Source: Chloroflexota bacterium (GTDB taxonomy: Bacteria; Chloroflexota; Chloroflexia; Thermomicrobiales; UBA6265). Taken from it: a DNA stretch of 64,000 bases. The DNA is taken from the NCBI GenBank assembly GCA_023389575.1, contig JAEWEG010000015.1, positions 22,557 through 86,556 of the forward strand. The letters run 5' to 3'. The notes beneath the pieces were generated by a model. It searched no databases. It was not told the DNA's origin and saw only the letters and a list, made by a program, of their open reading frames with translations. How positions within the stretch are numbered: position 1 is the first letter of the stretch; the number at the start of each line of letters is the position of its first letter. Of the stretch, positions 42,793 to 50,993 are shown one piece after another. A program made the translations under genes and the position numbers.

Positions 42793-43667
42793 GCAACACG
42801 GAACGCAAATGGTGGCCAACGAACGGGTTGTTCGTGGCTCATGTCGCCGCCCTGATCTTCGGCTTGGTGGGCATTCTCATCATGCTGCCCAACCCGGACC
42901 TGTGGCGGGACGATCCCCGCGCGGTGCGGGTGTTCACCTGGTCGATGGACAACGCCGGGGCCACGCACATCATTCTCGGGGCGGCAGCGATGTTCGCCTT
43001 CGGGGTGGTCGCGATCGGCTGGTTCAAGACGACCGTGTTCGCGGTCGTGTCGTTCGTGCTGTCTCTGAGTTCCGAACTCTTCGGAACGGGGACCGGCTGG
43101 CCGTTTGGCAACTACGAGTACACGGCCTTCCTCGGCTACAAGGTGCTCGACCGTGTTCCATACACGATCCCGCTCTCGTGGTTCTACGTTGGATTCGCGT
43201 CCTACCTGCTGGCTGGCGCGCTGGTCGAACGGTTCGGCTGGGGCCGGAAGGGCCTGTGGTCGGTGCTGATCGGCACCTGGCTACTGACGGTGTGGGATCT
43301 GGTGCTGGACCCGGCCATGGCGCATGAGTCGCTCAGTATCCGATTCTGGGTGTGGGACGAGACCGGCCCCTACTTCGGGATGCCGATCAAGAACTTCATC
43401 GGGTGGTCGTTCACTGGGCTTGTGTTCATGGGCGTGAGCCGGCTGATCTGGCGGGAGGATATCAACGCGAAGGCGACGCCGATGCTGATGCCGTTCGCCA
43501 TTTACACGGTCAACCTCATCTTCGCGATCGTGCTGAGCGCCAGCGTCGGCCTGTGGTTCCCGATCGTGCTCTCGATCGTGCTCGGCTTCATTCCGGCGGC
43601 GGTGGCGCTGATGCCATCGACCCCCATGATCCAGACCAGACAGGTCAGGCTGTCGCGGGATGGCTGA
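42789..43667 (+). CDS. cruF: Carotenoid 1',2'-hydratase-type integral membrane protein (CruF/DUF422)
   Basis: A 292-residue protein with about seven to eight membrane helices of the carotenoid-biosynthesis DUF422 family. The phrases SLSSELFGTGTGWPFGNYEYT, split here, and YTIPLSWFYVGF and LDPAMAHES are typical. Family members add water across the end double bond of lycopene- or gamma-carotene-type chains, or act on bacterioruberin precursors. Its ATG overlaps the glycosyltransferase stop. It ends in an overlap with the acyltransferase start (8 bases). The exact substrate depends on whether a cyclase exists elsewhere; none is seen here. Confidence 0.87.
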   Translation: MSNTERKWWPTNGLFVAHVAALIFGLVGILIMLPNPDLWRDDPRAVRVFTWSMDNAGATHIILGAAAMFAFGVVAIGWFKTTVFAVVSFVLSLSSELFGTGTGWPFGNYEYTAFLGYKVLDRVPYTIPLSWFYVGFASYLLAGALVERFGWGRKGLWSVLIGTWLLTVWDLVLDPAMAHESLSIRFWVWDETGPYFGMPIKNFIGWSFTGLVFMGVSRLIWREDINAKATPMLMPFAIYTVNLIFAIVLSASVGLWFPIVLSIVLGFIPAAVALMPSTPMIQTRQVRLSRDG

Positions 43668-44331
43668 TTACGCCTGGCATGCGTTGCGGTTCGCCGCCCG
43701 AATGGTGGTTCGCCGCAAGCTGGACCTGACCGTGAGCGGGATGAAGCACCTGCCGGAGAAGGGGCCAGTCATCCTGGCGGCTCGTCACTACCACCATCTG
43801 CACGACGGCTGCGCGGTGGTCGCCGCTATTCCCCGGCCGGTGCACATCCTCGTCGGCCTGGACTGGGTCGATAACCCGGTTGGCCGCCGGGTGATGGACG
43901 CGGCCTGCGCGGCCGCCAGGTGGCCGGTGGTGCTTCGTCGCAAGGCTCTGGATGCACGGCTGAGCAGCGAGGAGTTGAGGGCGCTCCGGGTGTCCATGCA
44001 GGAATCGCTGGAACTTCTCCAGGACGGCCGGATCCTGCTGGTGTTTCCGGAGGGGTATCCCACCATCGACCCCAGCTACACCCCGAAGTCCGACGACAGC
44101 GAGTTCCTGCCGTTCCAGTCAGGCGTGGTGCGGTTGGCGAGCGCGGCTGGGGCGAGAGGCGTGCGGACGCCCATCGTTCCGGTTGGTTTCCACTACACCA
44201 GGGGGGAGCGATGGACGGTCCAGATGAACATCGGCGAGCCGGTGTTCGTGGAGAGCCGGAGCGAGGAACCAGCCGTGCTGGAAGCCTTGAATCGCGAAGT
44301 CCGGCGCCTGTCCGGGATGGGCGATGCGTAG
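43660..44331 (+). CDS. PlsC-family acyltransferase in the carotenoid operon
   Basis: A 223-residue 1-acyl-glycerol-3-phosphate acyltransferase-like enzyme. The fourth-block motif FPEGYPT is clear, and a conserved proline follows in IVPVGFHY. The catalytic block reads ARHYHHLHDG: the spacing between the His residues and Asp differs from the usual HxxxxD, so which His is catalytic is unclear. As the last gene of the run, and after a glycosyltransferase, it may place a fatty acid on the sugar of a carotenoid glycoside, as known for acylated carotenoids in related phyla. A phospholipid role is equally possible. It overlaps cruF by 8 bases. Confidence 0.75.
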   Translation: MADYAWHALRFAARMVVRRKLDLTVSGMKHLPEKGPVILAARHYHHLHDGCAVVAAIPRPVHILVGLDWVDNPVGRRVMDAACAAARWPVVLRRKALDARLSSEELRALRVSMQESLELLQDGRILLVFPEGYPTIDPSYTPKSDDSEFLPFQSGVVRLASAAGARGVRTPIVPVGFHYTRGERWTVQMNIGEPVFVESRSEEPAVLEALNREVRRLSGMGDA

Positions 44332-44424
44332 CGACGACCGTGCCGGTGAAGGCATCACGAGCTTGCGGCAGTTGATAAGCTGGACCTTCGGAATGCTTCG
44401 ATCGGACCCGGAGGAACTGCGTTC

Positions 44425-44946
44425 ATGAACGAATCCTGGGACATGCGCGACAAGGCGGAACAACTCGAGCGGATCGACGAGTCGTGGTTGCGGCTGAACG
44501 GCTTCATCGAGAGCCTGACGCCAGCGCAACTGGCGGGACCGACCGACGCGGCGGGCTGGACCGTGAAGGATCACCTCGCGCATCTGGCAGCCTGGGAACG
44601 TGGGCTGGTGTTCCTGCTCCAGCGGAGGCCACGGCACGAGGGCATGGGCGTCGAGGAGTCCGTGTATCTCCAGGCGGGGCTCGATGATCTCAACGAGGCG
44701 ATCCGCCAGGTCACGGTCGACACCCCGATCGATGAAGTGATCGCGGATTTGCGTGGAACCCACGAACAGCTGCGAGCGATGATCGCGGCGATGCCGGAGG
44801 ACGACCTCCGGCGTACTTACTCCTGGTTCCTGCCAGACGAACCGGGCGAGGATGACGGGCGCCCGATTATCTCGCGCATCGCGGCGAACACCGACGGTCA
44901 TTTCGACGAGCACCTGCCGTGGATGCAGGCCATCGTCGCGGGCTGA
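44425..44946 (+). CDS. DinB/ClbS-like four-helix bundle protein
   Basis: A 173-residue protein of the DinB/ClbS/DfsB-type superfamily. It has helical blocks ERIDESWLRLNGFIESLTPAQL, split here, then WTVKDHLAHLAAWERGL with the first His pair, and NTDGHFDEHLPWMQ at the C-terminus with two more His, the three-histidine metal arrangement of this fold. Members include thiol-dependent transferases and protective enzymes; the substrate is unknown. GGAGGA precedes the ATG. It lies 93 bases after the acyltransferase and probably has its own promoter. Confidence 0.72.
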   Translation: MNESWDMRDKAEQLERIDESWLRLNGFIESLTPAQLAGPTDAAGWTVKDHLAHLAAWERGLVFLLQRRPRHEGMGVEESVYLQAGLDDLNEAIRQVTVDTPIDEVIADLRGTHEQLRAMIAAMPEDDLRRTYSWFLPDEPGEDDGRPIISRIAANTDGHFDEHLPWMQAIVAG

Positions 44947-45059
44947 GCCGACCTGGGCCTCTTCCCACCTCTCTTCCACCTTGGTAGGCTGACATTTCCG
45001 TCACAGGGAGCCAGATCGGCTCCACGTTCGTAGGCCATCCTTTGCGAGAGGTTGCGTTC

Positions 45060-46256
45060 ATGAAAATCACCGATGTTCGCCTGCACCAGGTTTCCGGCAC
45101 CCTGCCCTACGAGGGCGTGTTCTGGGAAGAGCGGCTGATCCAGCCGATCGATGTCTACCCCGAATACAAATCCCGCCAGCGCAAGGAGATGCGCTCCACC
45201 GACGGCCGGGGTCTTCCCATTTCAGCGGTGTTCATCGAGATCGAGACGGACGAGGGCGTGACTGGCATCGGTGGACCAGTGACGGTTGATGTCGCGTTCA
45301 TCGCCTGGCGCCAGTTCCGTGACCTGCTGATTGGCGAGGACCCGCTCGCGACGGAGCGATTGTGGGACATTATGTACCGTTCGGCGGTGCATGGCCGCAA
45401 GGGCGAGGCGATGTTTGCGATCAGCGCGATTGACTGCGCCTTGTGGGACCTCAAGGGCCGTTGGGCGAACGCACCGGTCTACAAGCTGCTTGGAGGCCCG
45501 ATCCGCAAGGAAGTGCCGGCCTACGCTAGCGCGCTGGGATTCTCGATCGAGCCGGAGAAGGCTCACGAGCGGGCCAAGATGTTCGTGGACCAGGGCTACA
45601 AGGCCACCAAGTGGTTCGTGCGCAACGGCCCGACCGACGGCGCCGAGGGTATCCGGAAGAACGTGGAGCTGATTCGCACATTGCGTGACGCGGTTGGTCC
45701 CGATGTCGAAATCATGATCGACGCGTGGATGAGCTGGGACGTGCCATACACGGTGCGGATGTCCGAATTGCTGCTGGAGTATCGCCCCTACTGGATCGAG
45801 GAGCCGGTGATGCCGGACCAGATCGATGGCTACGCGCAAATCCGCGAGCAGTCGCTGGTGCCGACCGCCGGTGGCGAGCACGAGTACACGCGGTGGGGCA
45901 TCAACCAGTTGCTGGCGGCGGGCGGTCTGGACTTCGTGCAGGCCGACACCTACTGGGCTGGTGGTATTTCGGAGCTGCAGAAGATCTTCACGCTGGGCTC
46001 GGTGTACCAGGTGCCGGTAATCCCGCACGGCCACTCCACTCCGGCCAATTTGCACATCAGCGTCTCGCAGCCGGTGACGAGCGTGCCGTGGATCGAATAC
46101 CTGGTTAAGTGGAACGAGATCCACCAGCACTTCCTCAAGTTCCCGCTGAAGCCGGTGAACGGCGTGATCACGGTGAACGACGAGCCGGGACTTGGCATGG
46201 ACCTCGACGCGGCGAAGTTCGAGAGCGAGCGGTACCTCGACTTCTCGGACCTGTAG
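45060..46256 (+). CDS. Enolase-superfamily sugar acid dehydratase (mandelate racemase family)
   Basis: A 398-residue member of the mandelate racemase/muconate-lactonising family, which removes water from acid sugars or racemises them using Mg2+. Metal ligands are Asp in IMIDAWMSW (about 221), Glu in WIEEPVMPD (about 247) and Glu in TAGGEHEYTR (about 273). The base is probably His in IPHGHSTP (about 323). This His-type pairing resembles rhamnonate- or similar acid-sugar dehydratases; the exact substrate is not clear. An in-frame GTG-class start at 45042 exists, but GAGAGG precedes the ATG at 45060. A good terminator follows. Confidence 0.82.
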   Translation: MKITDVRLHQVSGTLPYEGVFWEERLIQPIDVYPEYKSRQRKEMRSTDGRGLPISAVFIEIETDEGVTGIGGPVTVDVAFIAWRQFRDLLIGEDPLATERLWDIMYRSAVHGRKGEAMFAISAIDCALWDLKGRWANAPVYKLLGGPIRKEVPAYASALGFSIEPEKAHERAKMFVDQGYKATKWFVRNGPTDGAEGIRKNVELIRTLRDAVGPDVEIMIDAWMSWDVPYTVRMSELLLEYRPYWIEEPVMPDQIDGYAQIREQSLVPTAGGEHEYTRWGINQLLAAGGLDFVQADTYWAGGISELQKIFTLGSVYQVPVIPHGHSTPANLHISVSQPVTSVPWIEYLVKWNEIHQHFLKFPLKPVNGVITVNDEPGLGMDLDAAKFESERYLDFSDL

Positions 46257-46272
46257 CGAATCCGCGAATCGA

Positions 46273-46308
46273 AAAGGGGACTGGGCGGGAAACCGCCTGG
46301 TCCCTTTT
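46273..46308 (+). terminator. Terminator with GAAA tetraloop
   Basis: A nearly perfect stem, with a few G-T pairs, closes on the stable loop GAAA (46289-46292), with CCCTTTT at its 3' end. It starts 16 bases after the dehydratase stop. Confidence 0.8.
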
Positions 46309-46349
46309 GCGTTGAGGCCAAACCGAAAGTGGAAACCTACAGAAATGTA

Positions 46350-46365
46350 ACTACACTTGTGTAGT
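46350..46365. promoter_or_regulatory. Palindromic operator before the toxin-antitoxin genes
   Basis: ACTACAC and GTGTAGT flank TT in a perfect palindrome, ending 17 bases before the brnT start. TA loci are commonly autoregulated by the antitoxin at such a site. Confidence 0.55.
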
Positions 46366-46382
46366 GCGAATGGATATGCACG

Positions 46383-46664
46383 ATGCGATTTGAGTGGGAC
46401 GAGTCGAAGAACGACTCCAACTGGCAAAAACACCGGGTCCATTTCGCAACCGCCAGACATGTGTTCAGGGACCCGCTTGTACAGTCAAAGCTTGAGCGAT
46501 TCGTGAACGGGGAAGAGCGCTGGCAGGCGGTCGGTCTGGTCCAGAATGTGCTGTTTGTCGTCGTATTCACCATACGGGAAGAGGAAGATGAAGAAATATT
46601 CCGGATTATCTCTGCAAGAAGAGCGGATCGTTCGGAGCGACGAGATTTCGAACGAAGAAGATGA
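46383..46664 (+). CDS. brnT: BrnT-family toxin
   Basis: A 93-residue RelE-like ribonuclease toxin of the BrnTA type II system. The family start FEWDESKNDSNWQKHRVHF leads to FATARHVFRDP and later RIISARRADRSERRDFE, all standard positions for BrnT, which cleaves RNA and stops translation when free. The gene has a lower G+C content than its neighbours. Its end overlaps the antitoxin gene by 77 bases, in a different frame. A palindrome stands directly upstream. Confidence 0.86.
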   Translation: MRFEWDESKNDSNWQKHRVHFATARHVFRDPLVQSKLERFVNGEERWQAVGLVQNVLFVVVFTIREEEDEEIFRIISARRADRSERRDFERRR

Positions 46665-46929
46665 GCGTTTGCTTGCTGAAACCATGCGAGCCATGGAAGA
46701 GATGTCCGATGAGGATATCGATTACTCGGATATTCCGAAGATCACCGACTTCTCCGGTTTTGAACGAAACAGCAGGTTCTATCGTCCGGTGAAGGACCAG
46801 GTAACGTTGCGGATCGACCGGGACGTGCTGACCTGGTTCAAGGCTTCGAACGAGAAGTACCAGACCGCGATCAACGCGGCCCTGCGCGAGCACATGGAGC
46901 GAGAGACGAAATCGTCCAGCAAGAAATAG
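46588..46929 (+). CDS. brnA: BrnA-type antitoxin
   Basis: A 113-residue antitoxin with a ribbon-helix-helix DNA-binding C-terminus: DQVTLRIDRDVLTWFK, then YQTAINAALREHM, the canonical BrnA dimerisation/DNA-contact phrase. The N-terminal 70 residues are acidic (EEDERLLAETM, MSDEDIDYSDIP), suited to neutralising the toxin. An upstream in-frame start at 46546 would lengthen it by 14 residues, but AGAGGAAG precedes the ATG at 46588. It is translated from within brnT, an unusually long overlap. Confidence 0.87.
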   Translation: MKKYSGLSLQEERIVRSDEISNEEDERLLAETMRAMEEMSDEDIDYSDIPKITDFSGFERNSRFYRPVKDQVTLRIDRDVLTWFKASNEKYQTAINAALREHMERETKSSSKK

Positions 46930-47033
46930 GCCTCCTCCATATCGGACGACTCGGGTGATCGACCGCGATGCGTTTCCCGCGGTATGGTGCCTCCCAGATT
47001 TCCTGACATCGATCGACCCGGGGGAGGCACAAC

Positions 47034-48494
47034 GTGGCGAGCAGGCCGAATATCCTGTTCATCTGCACCGACCAGCAGCGGTACGACTCGCTGGGGTGCT
47101 ACGGTAATCCGCATATCCAGACCCCACATATCGACGCGCTGGCCGAGCAGGGCGTTCTGTTCGAGCAGTGCTACGTGCAAAGTCCCGTCTGCGCCCCGTC
47201 ACGAGCCAGTTTCGTGACCGGGCAGTACCCGAGCGTGCACGGCCTGTGGGCCAATGGCGTGTCGCTGCCCGACGGGGCGGAGATTTTCTCACGGGCGCTG
47301 GCAGACAGCGGTTACGACTGCGGGATGATCGGGAAGATGCACCTGTCCTCCTGCTTCAATGGACGCACGGAACCCCGGCAGGATGATGGCTATCGGTTCT
47401 ACAAATGGGCGCACGATCCCACCCACGGGTCTCCCGAGAACGATTACCACCTCTGGCTGAAGGAGCGGCATCCGGACCGGTACGCGGAGGCGGTCGATGG
47501 CGGACCTCGCGTGCGGCACCAGGCCGCCAGATTCGACACCATGCCCACCGAGGCGCACTACAGCCGCTGGGCCAGCGAGCGGGCGATCGAGTTTCTCGAT
47601 GACGACGCTCGAGACGCCGACCAGCCGTTCTTCCTGTGGCTCAACTTCTTCGATCCGCATCACCCATTCGTGGCTCCCCAGGAATATCTCGATCGGTACG
47701 ACGTCGCCTCGCTTCCGGAGCCGATTGGCCAGCCAGGCGAACTGGATTCCAAGCCAGACATTCAGCGGCAGGCGTCCGCGGAGAGCTACGCCGGGTTCGC
47801 GCGCGGCTACACAGATCACACCCCGGACGAGATCAGGGAGGTTGTTCGCGCCTATTACGCCATGGTGTCGCTGATCGACGACGAGGTTCAACGTGTGCTT
47901 GACCGGCTCGATGCGCTGGGCCTAGCCGAGGACACGATGGTGGTGTTCACCAGCGACCATGGCGAAATGCTGGGCGATCATCAGCTTCTGCTGAAGGGGC
48001 CGATGCTCTACGAGGCGGCGGTGCGGGTTCCACTGATCATGCGCTGGCCAGGCAAGCTCTCGGATGGCGAGCGTCGAGATGATCTGGTGCAGTGGATCGA
48101 TCTCAACTCGACCATCATGGAGGCGGCGGGGTTGGAGCCACTCGCCCGGAGGCAGGGCACCAGCCTCCTCCCGCTGGCACGGGGAGACGCGGACGCGCCC
48201 TCACGAGGATGGGCGATCTGCGAGTACCTCAACAGCGGCCACGCTTACGATCCGCCCGTGCTGCTGACCATGCTGCGACACGACCGCTACAAGCTGGTGG
48301 TGCAGCATGGTCCGCCCGCGACCGACCGCGAGTGGGACGGGGAGCTGTACGATCTGGAAGCCGATCCCCAGGAATTAACCAACCTGTGGAACGCGGAGGA
48401 AGCGGCGGATATCCGCGTCGACCTGGAGCGGATGCTGCTGGATGTGATGGTCGCCACCCGCGACCGGTCCCAGCCGCGAGAGGCGCACTGGTAG
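47034..48494 (+). CDS. Sulfatase (arylsulfatase family)
   Basis: A 486-residue sulfatase of the alkaline-phosphatase superfamily that hydrolyses sulfate esters. The formylglycine site is CAPSRASFVTG with Cys53, which would be oxidised by a maturase not encoded here. Metal ligands appear in ICTDQQRYDSLG near the N-terminus and VFTSDHGEMLGD near residues 300-315, with DPHHPFVAP also typical. No signal peptide is seen, so it may act in the cytoplasm. The start is GTG, with GGGGGAGG before it. It converges on the oxidoreductase operon, with a hairpin between. Confidence 0.93.
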   Translation: MASRPNILFICTDQQRYDSLGCYGNPHIQTPHIDALAEQGVLFEQCYVQSPVCAPSRASFVTGQYPSVHGLWANGVSLPDGAEIFSRALADSGYDCGMIGKMHLSSCFNGRTEPRQDDGYRFYKWAHDPTHGSPENDYHLWLKERHPDRYAEAVDGGPRVRHQAARFDTMPTEAHYSRWASERAIEFLDDDARDADQPFFLWLNFFDPHHPFVAPQEYLDRYDVASLPEPIGQPGELDSKPDIQRQASAESYAGFARGYTDHTPDEIREVVRAYYAMVSLIDDEVQRVLDRLDALGLAEDTMVVFTSDHGEMLGDHQLLLKGPMLYEAAVRVPLIMRWPGKLSDGERRDDLVQWIDLNSTIMEAAGLEPLARRQGTSLLPLARGDADAPSRGWAICEYLNSGHAYDPPVLLTMLRHDRYKLVVQHGPPATDREWDGELYDLEADPQELTNLWNAEEAADIRVDLERMLLDVMVATRDRSQPREAHW

Positions 48495-48508
48495 AGCGTT
48501 CGGCAAAG

Positions 48509-48537
48509 TTCAGGGCCGGCGCGAGTCCGGCCCTGAA
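48509..48537. terminator. Perfect 11-bp stem between converging genes
   Basis: TTCAGGGCCGG (48509-48519) and CCGGCCCTGAA (48527-48537) pair exactly around a 7-base loop, serving the sulfatase and the oxidoreductase operon. Confidence 0.75.
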
Positions 48538-48558
48538 GACAAAAGGTCGTAGTTCGTG

Positions 48559-49722
48559 TTACGCCCGGGAGCGCGGCTCGGGACGGGTGACCGAGCTTTC
48601 GATCGCGATGTGGCGGCCCTGGTCGCTGGACTCCAGTGTGGCGTGCATCACGTCCAGCACATGGTAGGCCAGTTCTCCACTGGCGCGGGCGGGAGTGCCA
48701 TCCCGAAGGGCGCGGGCAAGGTCGGCGACGCCGAGGCCGCGCGAATTGTCCGTAAAGTCGTAGGTGAGCGGAACGTCCTCCCAGTCGGGAGGCGCATCCG
48801 CCTGCACAGGATCGCCTGGCTTGCGGTCGACCGAGAGCGGGTCGCGGCGGGCCTTGAAGGCGGCGGGCTGCAACAGCCGAATCTCCCCGCCGAAGGTGTT
48901 CGGGTCGGGAAGCTGAAGCGTGCCTTCGGTTCCGTAGATGGTCAGTTTGCTGTGGGTGGTGTCGTACAGGTCGAACGAGGTGGTGATCGTCCCGATGGCG
49001 CCGCTGGCGAAGTCGAGCGTGGCGGCGATGTGCGTTGGCGTGTTGACCTGGATCACCTCGCCGACTTTCGGCTGGCTGGTGATGGTCCGCTCGGGGAAGC
49101 TGGCGCCGGCGCTGGAGGCGACTCTCGCGATTGGCCCGAGCAGCGAGACCAACGCGGTTACGTAATACGGTCCCATGTCGAACATGGGGCCCGCCCCCGG
49201 TTGGTAGTAGAAGGCGGGATCGGGGTGCCAGCTCTCGTGGCCGTGGGAGTACATCTGGGCCGTGGCGGCGATCGGCTGGCCGATGAGGCCGTCGTCGATC
49301 AACTGGCGCGCGGTCTGGAGCCCGCCACCGAGGAATGTGTCGGGCGCGCCGCCAACCAGAACGCCTTTGGCGGCGGCGTCGGCCAGGAGCGACTGGCCCT
49401 GCTCGCGGGTCTCGGTGAGTGGCTTTTCGTTGTAGACGGACTTTCCGGCGGCGACGGCGCGAGCGGCGACCTCGGCGTGGGCGCGGGGAATGGTCAGGTT
49501 AACAACCAGTTCCACCTCCGGGTGGGCGAGCAGCGCATCGACGGTGAATCCCTCGACGCCGTATTTCGCTGCCTGGGCCTCCGCCCGCTCGACGAAGAGG
49601 TCGGCGATGCCGATGACCCGGACATTGTCGAAACGCGTGGTGAGGTTCTTCAAGTAGATGCTGGAGATGGTGCCCGCGCCGACGATACCTACGCCGACGG
49701 GGCCCGAAGGGGTGCCGCTCAT
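48559..49722 (-). CDS. Gfo/Idh/MocA-family oxidoreductase, copy 1
   Basis: A 387-residue NAD(P)-dependent dehydrogenase of the Gfo/Idh/MocA family, which oxidises sugars, inositols or related polyols. The Rossmann motif is VGIVGAGTIS near residue 10; the catalytic-site signature YNEKPL is near 93-98, and the substrate-side phrase GPMFDMGPYYV follows. It is the last gene of a minus-strand operon (binding protein, two permeases, two dehydrogenases). The immediate neighbour at 49792-50877 is a close paralogue; a roughly 20-residue insertion near the C-terminal third (KARRDPLSVDRKPG) distinguishes this copy. Substrate is presumably what the transporter imports. Confidence 0.92.
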   Translation of the reverse strand: MSGTPSGPVGVGIVGAGTISSIYLKNLTTRFDNVRVIGIADLFVERAEAQAAKYGVEGFTVDALLAHPEVELVVNLTIPRAHAEVAARAVAAGKSVYNEKPLTETREQGQSLLADAAAKGVLVGGAPDTFLGGGLQTARQLIDDGLIGQPIAATAQMYSHGHESWHPDPAFYYQPGAGPMFDMGPYYVTALVSLLGPIARVASSAGASFPERTITSQPKVGEVIQVNTPTHIAATLDFASGAIGTITTSFDLYDTTHSKLTIYGTEGTLQLPDPNTFGGEIRLLQPAAFKARRDPLSVDRKPGDPVQADAPPDWEDVPLTYDFTDNSRGLGVADLARALRDGTPARASGELAYHVLDVMHATLESSDQGRHIAIESSVTRPEPRSRA

Positions 49723-49791
49723 GCCGGTGATGTCCTTTTCAGGGAGCCAGGGACCGGTCCGGGTGAGGCGCGGCCCCTGGTGGCGAGTTGT

Positions 49792-50877
49792 CTACTGGGG
49801 AAGGAGGGCTGGTCGCTTGGCGGTGCTCTCGACCTGGATCGCCTGGCCGGTTTCGCCGGATTCGAGGACCGAGGCCATGATGTCGAGCACGTGATAGCCG
49901 AGTTCGCCGTTGGCGCGGGCAGGTTCGCCCGTGATCAGCGAGTTGGCCATGTCCCACACGCCGAGCCCGCGGCTGTTGTCCGTGTTGCCGAAGGTGAGCG
50001 GGAGTTCGGACCATTCCTTCTCGCCAGCCTTGAGCAACTGGATCGGACCGCCGAAGGTGTTGGGATCTGGCAGGCGAAGGGTGCCTTCGGAGCCGTAGAT
50101 GACCAGCGTGGAGTGATTGGTTTCCCAGACATCGAAAGATGCGCCGAGGTTGCCGACGATTCCGCTCTCGAACTGGATGGCGGACTGGATATGCGTCGGG
50201 GTCGTGACCTCGATGACGTCACCCTTCTTCGGGCCGCTGCCGACCGTGCGGGTTGGGAAAGTGGCGGTGGCGAGGGAGCTGACCCGGGCGACCGGGCCGA
50301 CGATGGAGGCGAGGGCCTGCACGTAGTACACGCCGACATCGAAGAGCGGGCCCGCGCCCGGCTGGAAGAAGAACCAGGGATCGGGGTGCCAGGCTTCCAT
50401 GCCGTGACCAAGCATCTGGGCGCTGACCGCGACCGGATCTCCGATCACGCCGTCGTCGAGGTACTTGCGGGCGCTCTGGAGTCCACCGCCGAGGAAGGTG
50501 TCGGGAGCGGAACCGACGAGCACGCCCTTCGCGGCGGCTTCGGCGAGCAGCTTCTGGCCGTCTTCGCGGTCGATGGCGAGCGGCTTCTCGTTGTAGGCGG
50601 ACTTGCCGGCGGCGATCGCCTGGAGGGCGACCTGGGCGTGGACGGCCGGGATGGTGAGGTTGACGACGATCTCGACGTCTGGGTGGGCGATCAGGTCATC
50701 CACGGTGAAGGCGCCGACGCCGAACTTGTTCGCACGTTCCTGGGCACGCTCGGCGACGATGTCGGCGATGCCGATCACTTTAACGTTGTCGAAGCGGGTG
50801 GTGAGGTTCTTGAGGTAGATCTCCGAAATGTTCCCGGCCCCGATGATGCCGACGTTGATGGTTCTGGATGCTGCCAT
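49792..50877 (-). CDS. Gfo/Idh/MocA-family oxidoreductase, copy 2
   Basis: A 361-residue paralogue of the downstream enzyme. The shared blocks are IYLKNLTTRFDNV, IGIAD, VNLTIPxxHAxVA, YNEKPL, KGVLVGxAPDTFLGGG and GRGLGVxD-like phrases. It has the same Rossmann (GIIGAGNIS) and EKP signatures and would oxidise or reduce a sugar-like substrate with NAD(P). Two such enzymes in series suggest two steps on one substrate, for example an oxidation followed by a reduction at another carbon; this is inference. It starts 116 bases after the permease stop on the same strand. Confidence 0.92.
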   Translation of the reverse strand: MAASRTINVGIIGAGNISEIYLKNLTTRFDNVKVIGIADIVAERAQERANKFGVGAFTVDDLIAHPDVEIVVNLTIPAVHAQVALQAIAAGKSAYNEKPLAIDREDGQKLLAEAAAKGVLVGSAPDTFLGGGLQSARKYLDDGVIGDPVAVSAQMLGHGMEAWHPDPWFFFQPGAGPLFDVGVYYVQALASIVGPVARVSSLATATFPTRTVGSGPKKGDVIEVTTPTHIQSAIQFESGIVGNLGASFDVWETNHSTLVIYGSEGTLRLPDPNTFGGPIQLLKAGEKEWSELPLTFGNTDNSRGLGVWDMANSLITGEPARANGELGYHVLDIMASVLESGETGQAIQVESTAKRPALLPQ

Positions 50878-50993
50878 TGTGTTGCGGTTCCCCCTTGATG
50901 CGGACGTGACTCGTTCTCCCGGTTGCCCAGGGCCGTGGTAACTCCGGTAATGGTACCCGGGAAATCGCGAGGACGAATCGGCGGGCCGCCCAG

